DNA from: Symploca sp. SIO2E9
GTDB lineage: Bacteria > Cyanobacteriota > Cyanobacteriia > Cyanobacteriales > Coleofasciculaceae
Direction: 5' to 3'
Assembly (NCBI GenBank): GCA_010692645.1
Contig: JAAHGS010000026.1
Location: 1-62,581 of the forward strand
DNA: 62,581 nt
The notes under the pieces are model-generated. The model searched no databases. It was not told the DNA's origin and was given only the letters and a program-made list of their open reading frames with translations. This document shows positions 27,774 through 34,687 of the stretch, piece after piece. A program made the position numbers and the translations under genes. Each line of letters starts with the position of its first letter. Position 1 is the first letter of the stretch.

Positions 27774-28229
27774 ATGTCCAATCAAGAAACCATGTCTACC
27801 CCAGAACCCATGCCTACTCAAGCTCCAGTACCTCCTCAAGAACCCTTATCTACCCCAGAACCCATGCCTAATCAAGAACCAATGCCTGTTCAAGAACTAA
27901 GCACCGCCCCTCAAGAAAGTGTACCGACTCAAGAACTAGCTAGGTTTCCTCAGTATAACCCGCCATCCTTAAGTCTTGACACAATTACTACTGTTACGAT
28001 GCCAGTTCTTTATCCTGGCAACAATGGTGAAGCCGTGAGATTTCTGCAACAGCTTTTGCTCCTGTGCGGTTTCCGTATTGTTAAATTCAATGCCAATTTT
28101 GATCGATATACCTACTACGGCGTAATGGAATTCCAACGTAACCATGGCTTAGTGGTTGATGGAGTAGTTGGTTGGCATACCTGGCGCAAGTTGGGCGAGG
28201 TACTCTATTCAAGACATCGCTATCATTAA
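27774..28229 (+). CDS. Peptidoglycan-binding domain protein
   Basis: Protein of 151 residues. The first 60 residues are a low-complexity Pro/Gln/Glu/Met linker of TPEP/TQEP repeats. The second half is one PG_binding_1 domain (LYPGNNGEAVRFLQQLL, FDRYTYYGVMEFQRNHGL and VDGVVGWHTWRKLG). No signal peptide is evident. It would bind peptidoglycan or act as a scaffold, with no catalytic domain attached. Confidence 0.88.
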   Translation: MSNQETMSTPEPMPTQAPVPPQEPLSTPEPMPNQEPMPVQELSTAPQESVPTQELARFPQYNPPSLSLDTITTVTMPVLYPGNNGEAVRFLQQLLLLCGFRIVKFNANFDRYTYYGVMEFQRNHGLVVDGVVGWHTWRKLGEVLYSRHRYH

Positions 28230-28811
28230 TTGATTAAAGCCACTATTTCCTAGGGGGATACTTCACACAAAGGTTAACTATTGTAAGCTTTTCCCCCTTC
28301 AATCCTGGCGCAGCTACTCTAAACGGCAATATTACCCCTTGACATAGTCGAAGGGGTAAGCTTTCATTTTTTGTAATTCTGCTAATAGTTGTGACAACAA
28401 TCGTCTACTAGACTAAGCTTGATCTATTTTAGTAATAGCTTCATATTTTGAAAAAACTTGTTAAATACCGCAACCCTTTAGTTAATTGTTATAAATGTCT
28501 TGAAATTCCCTGGTTCATAAACTGCTACAAACAAAAACCGTGTACTTTCAGATTTACCTGAACTTAAATTTCAATGACCTTAAAATAAGGTTACTTGGCG
28601 GCAGGGAACAACCAGCCGCCAGCAGCTTAGAGGGGGTAGACGAAAAAAAGAGTGGGGGAACAAGTAAGCAGAAGCGGAGACGCGGAGACGCGGAGACGCG
28701 GAGAATTAAAATTCCAACCAAAATTTCGCTCACCCGCTTAGAGGTGACAAAATACTGCTGGACTGACAACTTCATCGCTTTATGCTTTACAGGGTGCAGG
28801 GAAGGAGAACT
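28230..28811. other. 582-base intergenic region
   Basis: Contains an imperfect inverted repeat around 28281-28367 (AAGCTTTTCCCCCTTC and GAAGGGGTAAGCTT), which could end transcription of the PG-binding gene. It also contains a GGAGACGC array at 28671-28703. Open frames near 28540-28820 arise from this array and are not annotated. No RNA gene was recognised. Confidence 0.5.
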
Positions 28812-29192
28812 ATGAATCATTCAAATTGGGAAGAAGACCTAGGAAAAGAAAATATGCGCGTAGCGCTGATCAGAATTATCAAGGGTATAGGTAGCCTGCA
28901 AGCGCAACTAGGAAGCCAGGGTCACACCTTAAGCAGACTAGAAGCAAAGGAAGCACACCATATTACCCCACATCAAACGGTTCAATCAACTGAACCTCCA
29001 AAGTTGCAGGTGCCAATAGGATGGTTAATTATGGGAATGCTCTTTGCCAGCCTCACAGGTGGCTTCCTAAGTTGGGCGCTGATTCGCGTGGCACCACCAA
29101 GCGAGTTAGGTCGTATCAACGGGCGCGTCAACAACCTGGAAATCAGAATGCAAAGACTCGAGCAAAAACTCGAAACTCAGAGCGTAGATTAA
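28812..29192 (+). CDS. Small membrane protein with coiled coil
   Basis: Protein of about 126 residues with a GGAG ribosome site seven bases before the ATG. The N-terminal part is helical and charged. A membrane helix (VPIGWLIMGMLFASLTGGFLSWALI) lies near residues 66-90. The C-terminal GRINGRVNNLEIRMQRLEQKLE is a short coiled coil. It is 42 bases upstream of the Ycf51 gene and is probably co-transcribed with it. Function unknown. Confidence 0.7.
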   Translation: MNHSNWEEDLGKENMRVALIRIIKGIGSLQAQLGSQGHTLSRLEAKEAHHITPHQTVQSTEPPKLQVPIGWLIMGMLFASLTGGFLSWALIRVAPPSELGRINGRVNNLEIRMQRLEQKLETQSVD

Positions 29193-29234
29193 GGCAAGAT
29201 CTGTAGATAATCGTAGCCAGAAAATATTGGAAAT

Positions 29235-29753
29235 ATGCCGACGACAGCTGATTTTCTCTCCTATACACAATGGGCAGGTATTATAACTTTAGCCTTTGCC
29301 GCCCTTACCATAGTGGGTTTTATTTTCAAATGGGGCATTCGTTTTAGAATTGTCGGGATCACCGGGTTTATGCTTGTACTCACTGGTGGTTTATTTTCCC
29401 TCTCCCTTGTACCCTTTATCCATACAGTAATTCCAGGTGCAGTTAACTTTTCTCTGGTTTACGATAACGGTGGCAACCAAACAGTAATTGCTGTAGCGCC
29501 CCAAATTACCCAATCAGAACTAGAAGCAACTCTGCGCCAAGCTGCCGCTGACTTGTATTCTTACGGCCGTCTAGGAGGTCCTTCTAACCAACTGACGATT
29601 CGAGCACGCACCATTATTCACCCTTCTGTTGGTGTATCGAAACCTCTGCTTTTGGGTCAGGTGAAGCGATCGCTTGCCAAACGCGATGATGAAAATATGG
29701 TAATTGAAATCTACTCGGAACACTTTGCTGAACTACCTCAATCCTCTGTCTAA
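29235..29753 (+). CDS. Ycf51 family protein
   Basis: Protein of 172 residues. The start PTTADFLSYTQWAGIITLAFAALTIVGFIFKWGIRFRIVGITGF, with two close hydrophobic segments and a soluble remainder, is characteristic of the Ycf51 family of cyanobacteria and red-algal plastids. The function is unknown. The stop codon is followed at once by a GGGGAGAT array. Confidence 0.85.
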   Translation: MPTTADFLSYTQWAGIITLAFAALTIVGFIFKWGIRFRIVGITGFMLVLTGGLFSLSLVPFIHTVIPGAVNFSLVYDNGGNQTVIAVAPQITQSELEATLRQAAADLYSYGRLGGPSNQLTIRARTIIHPSVGVSKPLLLGQVKRSLAKRDDENMVIEIYSEHFAELPQSSV

Positions 29754-29850
29754 GACGGGGAGATGGGGAGATGGGGAGATGGGGAGAGGGGGAGAGAGGG
29801 GGAGAAGATTTTAGAGTTTTCCTCAAGTACTCGAAAGTGCAATTTAAATG
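29754..29850. repeat. GGGGAGAT array with dispersed tail
   Basis: The array starts right after the stop codon of the Ycf51 gene (29754-29803). The tail (AAGATTTTAGAGTTTTCCTC and following, ending near AATTTAAATGCAC) recurs at 49728-49780 with few differences, again after a purine array. This is a second composite array-plus-tail family, distinct from the one at 16025. Confidence 0.8.
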
Positions 29851-29952
29851 CACAATAGTTTATCGAAATTAATTTGGGTCAAATTCCCATTTAATTTGTC
29901 TCCGCGTCTGGAGCGTCTGGAGCGTCTCCGCGTCTTTAATAGAAAGGGTAAA

Positions 29953-31614
29953 ATGTACTTCACAAATTGGTTTTGCATGTCCCGTCAACAGAAGTTGTCA
30001 ATTAGAAAATTTCTGGCTTTATTTACTTGCTGCTGGTTACTGGTTATTAGTTGTGGTGATCGTTCAACAACTCAACAGGCTAGTTCGCCTCCTGCTAGCA
30101 GCAGTGGTAGGCTCATAGTTGGTACAACCTTAAAACCAAGAACTCTTGACCCAGCCGATGCCTACGAGTTATCAGCTAGTAATGTTCTCTACAGTTTAGG
30201 CGATCGCCTCTATGCCTACAAGCCTGGAAGTTCAGAACTATTGCCGCAACTAGCAGCTGAACTTCCCCAAATTAGTGAAGATGGTTTAACTTATACTATT
30301 CCCCTCAGGCAGGGAGTCGTCTTTCACGATGGGACACCATTTAATGCTGAAGCAATGGCTTTTTCTCTGCGACGGTTTATCGAAAACGGCGGTAAGCCTT
30401 CTTCGCTATTAGTGGATGTTGTTGAATCAGTTGCAGCTTCTGGGGAGTACGAACTTACCATCAAACTCAAAAATGCCTTTGCCCCCTTTCCTTCACTCTT
30501 AGCCTTCTCAGGGATCTGTGCTGTTTCTCCCAAAGCCTATGAGATTGGCAGCGGTAAATTCCAGCCAGGTAAATTTGTGGGCACAGGACCTTATAAACTA
30601 GTTGAATTTAATCCCAACTCCTCAATTAGGCTGGATGTTTTTGAGGACTATTGGGGAGAAAAACCGCCTAACCAGGGACTTGACTTTCAAATCCTGACTA
30701 ACTCGGCTAACTTGTTCAATTCCATTAAAACTGGTGCTGTGGATGTTGCTTATCAAAGTTTAGACCCAGATCAGATTCTAAGTTTACAAAAGGATGCAAC
30801 TGACGGTAATTGGCAGGTTATTGAAGCTGCAAGCAATAATCTGAGTTATATGGTTCTTAATACCCAGTTAGAACCATTCAATAAGCTAGAAACCAGACAG
30901 GCAATTGCTGCTTTAATCAGCCGTAAGTTAATTAATGAACGTGTTCTGAGAAACCAGGGACAACCAGCTTTCAGTCTTATTCCTACTAGCTTTGAAGCCT
31001 CAGAACCTACTTTTGAGAAAGCCTACGGTGACGGTAACATTGCCAAAGCCAAAGAACTTCTTACCAAGACAGGATTTACGAAAGATAAACCCTTGACATT
31101 TGAAGTCTGGTACCCATCAACCTCAGCAATTAGGCAGCAGGTTGCTATTACCCTTAAAGAATATGCTGCTAAGGAACTAGAGGGGATAATCGCTATCCAA
31201 CCAAAAGGAGTTGAGTCTCCCACTCTGTTTAGCAATATCTCCAAAGGAATTTACCAGAGCGTTTTAGTAGATTGGTATCCTGATTTCCCTGACGCTGACA
31301 ACTTCATTCATCCTCTAGTTAGTTGTAGCCAAGGTTCAGCAACTACAGGTTGCCAAGAGGGAGCAAGCAAAAGCCAAGGCTCGTTTTATTATAGCGATCG
31401 CATGAATAAATTAATTGAACAGCAGCGCACTGAGCAAGACCCTAAAGCACGCCAGCAAATATTCGCTGAGATTCAACAACTGCTGGCAACCGATGTTCCT
31501 GTAATTCCCCTCTGGCAAGCTAAAGAATACGCTTTTGCCCAGAAAAGCATTCAAGACGTTAAGCTAGACCCAATTGTGCAGGTACCATTTTGGGAGATTA
31601 AGAAAGGAACTTAG
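29953..31614 (+). CDS. Peptide-type ABC transporter solute-binding lipoprotein (family 5)
   Basis: Family 5 extracellular solute-binding protein of about 554 residues. A signal with lipobox LVISC gives a lipid-modified cysteine near residue 34. The mature domain includes IVGTTLKPRTLDPADAYE, the VFHDGTPFNAEAMAFSLRRF motif and TGPYKLVEF, all typical of DppA/OppA-type proteins. The ligand may be an oligopeptide or nickel and cannot be decided here. An upstream extension to 29848 runs through GGAGCGTCT repeats and is not credible; a GAAAGGG ribosome site supports the ATG at 29953. No permease or ATPase gene is nearby. Confidence 0.9.
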   Translation: MYFTNWFCMSRQQKLSIRKFLALFTCCWLLVISCGDRSTTQQASSPPASSSGRLIVGTTLKPRTLDPADAYELSASNVLYSLGDRLYAYKPGSSELLPQLAAELPQISEDGLTYTIPLRQGVVFHDGTPFNAEAMAFSLRRFIENGGKPSSLLVDVVESVAASGEYELTIKLKNAFAPFPSLLAFSGICAVSPKAYEIGSGKFQPGKFVGTGPYKLVEFNPNSSIRLDVFEDYWGEKPPNQGLDFQILTNSANLFNSIKTGAVDVAYQSLDPDQILSLQKDATDGNWQVIEAASNNLSYMVLNTQLEPFNKLETRQAIAALISRKLINERVLRNQGQPAFSLIPTSFEASEPTFEKAYGDGNIAKAKELLTKTGFTKDKPLTFEVWYPSTSAIRQQVAITLKEYAAKELEGIIAIQPKGVESPTLFSNISKGIYQSVLVDWYPDFPDADNFIHPLVSCSQGSATTGCQEGASKSQGSFYYSDRMNKLIEQQRTEQDPKARQQIFAEIQQLLATDVPVIPLWQAKEYAFAQKSIQDVKLDPIVQVPFWEIKKGT

Positions 31615-31951
31615 GAGTTAGGGACTTCCAAATAAAAAAATATCCCATCGAGGGGATGGGGAGATGGGGGGATGGGGAGATGGGGGGATGGGGGGATGGG
31701 GAGAAGATTCCTTACGTCTGATTAGTTGTGTAATCAATGCCACGATATTTTAGAGGATAAGCTGTTATCGGGACTTATAGCGTGGCTCTACCGTACATGT
31801 GGTGATAATAAAATTTTATATATTGTAGGGTGGGTTAGGCGCGGGTCATAATTTGTGAATTCTAGTATTGTTTTCCTATCCGCGCCGTAACCCACCAAAG
31901 ATAATTTGTAGTCTGATCTACAGTTTCCACCAAGATCTCTGGAGAGCCATT
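31615..31951. repeat. Composite dispersed repeat and GTAGGGTGGGT palindrome
   Basis: Contains, in order, GGGACTTCCAAATAAAAAAA (present inverted at 40582-40602), a GGGGAGAT array at 31654-31702, a partial tail like the one at 16025, and an inverted repeat at 31828-31896 (GGTGGGTTAGGCGCGG with its near complement). The last is a common type of cyanobacterial interspersed palindrome. No gene is seen. Confidence 0.75.
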
Positions 31952-32857
31952 CTAAGATGTTTTAGGACTTAAAATCAATAATTGATCACCACCATCACTT
32001 TCGTAAATTACTAATACTGGAGGGCGTAAATTAGAATCGCTTTTTGCTCTTTTTTGCGGTAATGCTGGGAAAATATAAAAATAGCCGTCTCGGTCAATTA
32101 GTAAACGCCACACTATTGATTGCTCTGGTTTACTGGTATCGTTGAGTTCTCTACCGAGGAGGTTTTCGTATCGGTTTTTATCGCCAATAATACTAAAGTT
32201 GGAAGGGTTGACTAGTGGATTATCTAGTTGACGTCCTAAGGCGGCGTTATCTTTAGGGGTGACGAAGGTTACAACTGGTAAGGTGGAGGTTTCATTGACT
32301 GCATCTGCCCAAGCGTCGCTGTCGGCTTGCCACTGCGCTAACCAAAATAGGGCTGTTAATATCCACAAGACAATGACAATTTCAGTGACTAGGGAACCAA
32401 GAAAGGCGATGGAATTAAATTGAGTGGAACTAAAATCAGCAAAAGATTTGAGTTGTTGGGCTATCCAGGAAAGGGGGCGCTTATTGGCGTATTTGAGTAA
32501 ACGCGATTGCATTGCGCCGAAAATCTTTTGTAGAGTATTAATAATGAAGTTTTGAATAATCCAGAGGGTGACATGAATTGCGATCGCAATTAGGATAGTA
32601 GCGATCGCAGTTTTGCAGATAGCCCAGGGATGCCCGAAGAGTGCGCTGAAGGCAGCTATGTAAAATGATTCTATGGGTAAGTTGAGGGAAGTGACTTCTA
32701 CCTGGAAAAAGCTGAAGTAAGCCCAGCGGTAAGTCCAACCAGTAAAGTAAAGCCCTACACCTAGTAAGACAACCAGACTGCTTAATTTGCCAAGGAGATT
32801 AGGTTCGTTATTATTAGGGGTGTTTGGAACCACAGGCTTGCTCGCAATGTCCTTCAA
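31952..32857 (-). CDS. Hypothetical multipass membrane protein
   Basis: Protein of 301 residues. It has membrane helices near residues 23-40, 60-78, 80-105 and 155-178, and a C-terminal soluble region of about 120 residues (VVTFVTPKDNAALGRQLDNPL, then VIYESDGGDQLLILSP). No known family is recognised. It is divergent from an exported protein gene at 32910, 52 bases apart, so the two may share a control region. Confidence 0.75.
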   Translation of the reverse strand: MKDIASKPVVPNTPNNNEPNLLGKLSSLVVLLGVGLYFTGWTYRWAYFSFFQVEVTSLNLPIESFYIAAFSALFGHPWAICKTAIATILIAIAIHVTLWIIQNFIINTLQKIFGAMQSRLLKYANKRPLSWIAQQLKSFADFSSTQFNSIAFLGSLVTEIVIVLWILTALFWLAQWQADSDAWADAVNETSTLPVVTFVTPKDNAALGRQLDNPLVNPSNFSIIGDKNRYENLLGRELNDTSKPEQSIVWRLLIDRDGYFYIFPALPQKRAKSDSNLRPPVLVIYESDGGDQLLILSPKTS

Positions 32858-32909
32858 TTCATCATATTACTGACGAGCTGTCTGGAAAGTTGGCAGGGGT
32901 ATCAAAATT

Positions 32910-33479
32910 ATGAAAACTTTTCTTCAAGTCTTTTCTATTGCCATCTTAGTATCGATTACTGGATTAGCGGGATACGCCCAAACATCTAGCCGCAAGCCAA
33001 ATCATCTCGCTCAAGGGCAAGGTGCTAAATCCCAAGAGGCGCGGTTGTCGGTGGCGTTGCCAGAGTTAGCGACTGTGCGACAAAAGCAGGGAGGTTCGAT
33101 GACTGGTCAATTGACTAAGCTCAATCAACAGGAGTTAACTATTTCAAGGGGTAATTCCTCAGAATCTTTAGCTATTAGTCAAATCAATAATGTAGCATTT
33201 AAGGGCGATGTGTTTATTATCGATGACGATGATAAACGCATCAGAATGCGGGGACCAGATCAAACTAGCAGTGGGCAGCAAGTTTGGCGGGAAGTTCCGC
33301 TAGCGGCTTTTAATTTGCAAGAACCTCCTGAACAGGCAATCCTTAGTTTAGGAACTGTTTTGAGTAGTGAAGATTTGGCAGATATTCTCTCAATTTCTAG
33401 AGACAGTACCTATGTAGTGCAGGAAATCTTGTTTGAGTCGCCAGGAACAATGACAATTAAAGCAGCACCAGTTGATTAG
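32910..33479 (+). CDS. Exported hypothetical protein
   Basis: Protein of 189 residues with a signal peptide (TFLQVFSIAILVSITGLAGYAQ) at residues 2-23. The mature part has a small beta-barrel-like stretch (QGGSMTGQLTKLNQQELTIS followed by LAISQINNVAFKG), resembling RNA-binding-like or SH3-like domains of exported cyanobacterial proteins. Two further beta-rich segments follow. No enzyme motif is visible. Function unknown. Confidence 0.7.
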   Translation: MKTFLQVFSIAILVSITGLAGYAQTSSRKPNHLAQGQGAKSQEARLSVALPELATVRQKQGGSMTGQLTKLNQQELTISRGNSSESLAISQINNVAFKGDVFIIDDDDKRIRMRGPDQTSSGQQVWREVPLAAFNLQEPPEQAILSLGTVLSSEDLADILSISRDSTYVVQEILFESPGTMTIKAAPVD

Positions 33480-33484
33480 TTAAT

Positions 33485-33515
33485 ACGGAGACGCGGAGAC
33501 GCGGAGACACGGGGA
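33485..33515. repeat. Short (GGAGACGC)n array
   Basis: Four units of the GGAGACGC/GGAGACAC repeat shortly after a stop codon. Just downstream (33549-33580) is a hairpin-like CTCCCCGCTTTGAAAAGACG segment that resembles an IS200/IS605 end; it is too degenerate to call. Confidence 0.7.
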
Positions 33516-33614
33516 CTGATGTATAGCAGGTATTTAGGAACTTGGTGTAATATCTCCCCGCTTTGAAAAGACGGGAATTCTAAGAGGAATAATCACAATC
33601 GGAGGATTTCGAGT

Positions 33615-33842
33615 ATGCCCCAAGTTGATTTAGCTGCTGCGAAAGTTAGTTTGCCTGAGTTAATCGAAGCAGCAATCAGTGGAGAGGAAGTCCTGATTAC
33701 TAAAGATAATAAGCCTGTTGTTAAGTTAGTGCCAATTTTGATAACTAAGCCTCGCCCTCAGTTTGGCAGTGCTAAAGGTTTGGTTACAATGTCTGATGAT
33801 TTTGACGAACCGCTAGAAGATTTCAGAGACTATATGTCATGA
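33615..33842 (+). CDS. Phd/YefM-type antitoxin
   Basis: Antitoxin of 75 residues. The N-terminal domain (VDLAAAKVSLPELIEAAISGEEVLITKDNKPVVKLVP) is the Phd/YefM DNA-binding fold; the C-terminal tail (FDEPLEDFRDYMS) would wrap the toxin. It overlaps the toxin start by 4 bases (ATGA). The partner PIN toxin is interrupted by an IS200/IS605-like insertion, so this antitoxin no longer has an intact cognate in the window. A GGAGG ribosome site lies about ten bases before the ATG. Confidence 0.9.
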   Translation: MPQVDLAAAKVSLPELIEAAISGEEVLITKDNKPVVKLVPILITKPRPQFGSAKGLVTMSDDFDEPLEDFRDYMS

Positions 33843-34580
33843 GGCAGTTACTGGATACTCATAGCTTCCTGTGGTTTGTCATGGGTAGTTCAAGACTCAG
33901 CACTAGAGTAAGGGTACTAATTGAGGTTGACATCCTCACCGGGCTGAAGCCACGGTGATTCCTAAACCTCACGATTTAGGTTTCTGCTTCCTTCACCGTC
34001 GCATACCACGACTAAAAACCGTGTACTGTCTTACACAGAGTCCACAGACTTTCGACCCATTGCAGAGTCCCGATTCCGCAAGCCCTGCGGTACGGTGTCG
34101 TTACAAGACTAGTACTTGTTGCTTAGATATTTTACCTGTACAAGCTTTTCCGTACAGAACCCTATATATCCAGTTTTCAAGGTGCAGTTACTGAGCGCTT
34201 GTTTTTCGCTTTCAGTACCTATGCATTTTAGTACAATTTAAAGCCGTCCTAGAAGGACGGGGTTTCAGACCCATTTTTTCGATGAGAATAACGAAAATTT
34301 ACTCAGTGTGGCTAGTGTTTGGGAGATGGCTATTAAGTACAGCCTAGGCAAGCTGAATTTGAGTTTGCCTTTTGATGTATTTATCAAGCAGCAACTTAAT
34401 CTCAACGACATTGGGTTGCTAGACATAAATATAAACCACATTAGTGTTGTTGCGGCACTGCCTTTTCATCATCGTGATCCATTTGATCGGCTACTCATTG
34501 CTCAAGCTATGGTAGAAAAATTACCAATCTTGAGTGCTGATTCTGTCTTTGCTGCCTATGAAGTTGATCTATTTTGGTGA
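33839..34580 (+). pseudogene. PIN-domain toxin gene (VapC-like) split by an insertion
   Basis: The toxin reads RQLLDTHSFLWFVMGSSRLS from 33839 to 33925, with the first PIN acidic residue in LLDTH. It is then cut by a 355-bp element, and resumes in the same frame at 34281 as DENNENLLSVASVWEMAIKY, ending with DPFDRLLIAQA and ILSADSVFAAY. Removing the insertion restores a 128-residue protein, the usual PIN toxin length, with no base gained or lost. The interrupted frame stops after 39 residues. A start within the 3' part could give a 90-residue fragment that lacks the N-terminal acidic residue. Confidence 0.92.
33927..34281 (-). mobile_element. 355-bp IS200/IS605-like non-autonomous element inside the toxin gene
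   Basis: The left edge is TTGACATCCTC followed by a hairpin (CACCG...CGGTG) and GATTCCTAAACCTCACG. The right side has a strong hairpin (CCGTCCT-AGA-AGGACGG, 34244-34260) and GGTTTCAGACCC. There is no target duplication and no transposase gene. Subterminal hairpins, absence of terminal repeats and exact insertion fit IS200/IS605-type elements. The likely reading orientation is the minus strand, since the right end of such elements often ends GGATGTCAA. The small open frame inside is not a transposase. Confidence 0.85.
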
Positions 34581-34687
34581 GTATCTAGGTTAGAATAGCA
34601 ATTGACATAATAGTTGCATCCCAATAAGTGCAACTTCAGTCACAATGTAGGGTGTATTCCGGCAAAAATTCAGATTTGCCTGATTGA

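Noticed and set aside
28540-28820. Open frames on both strands
   Set aside because: Both run through a GGAGACGC array, and neither has a ribosome site or a recognisable domain.
33955-34194. 79-residue open frame inside the IS200/IS605-like element
   Set aside because: No TnpA or TnpB motif; the element is too short to hold a transposase.
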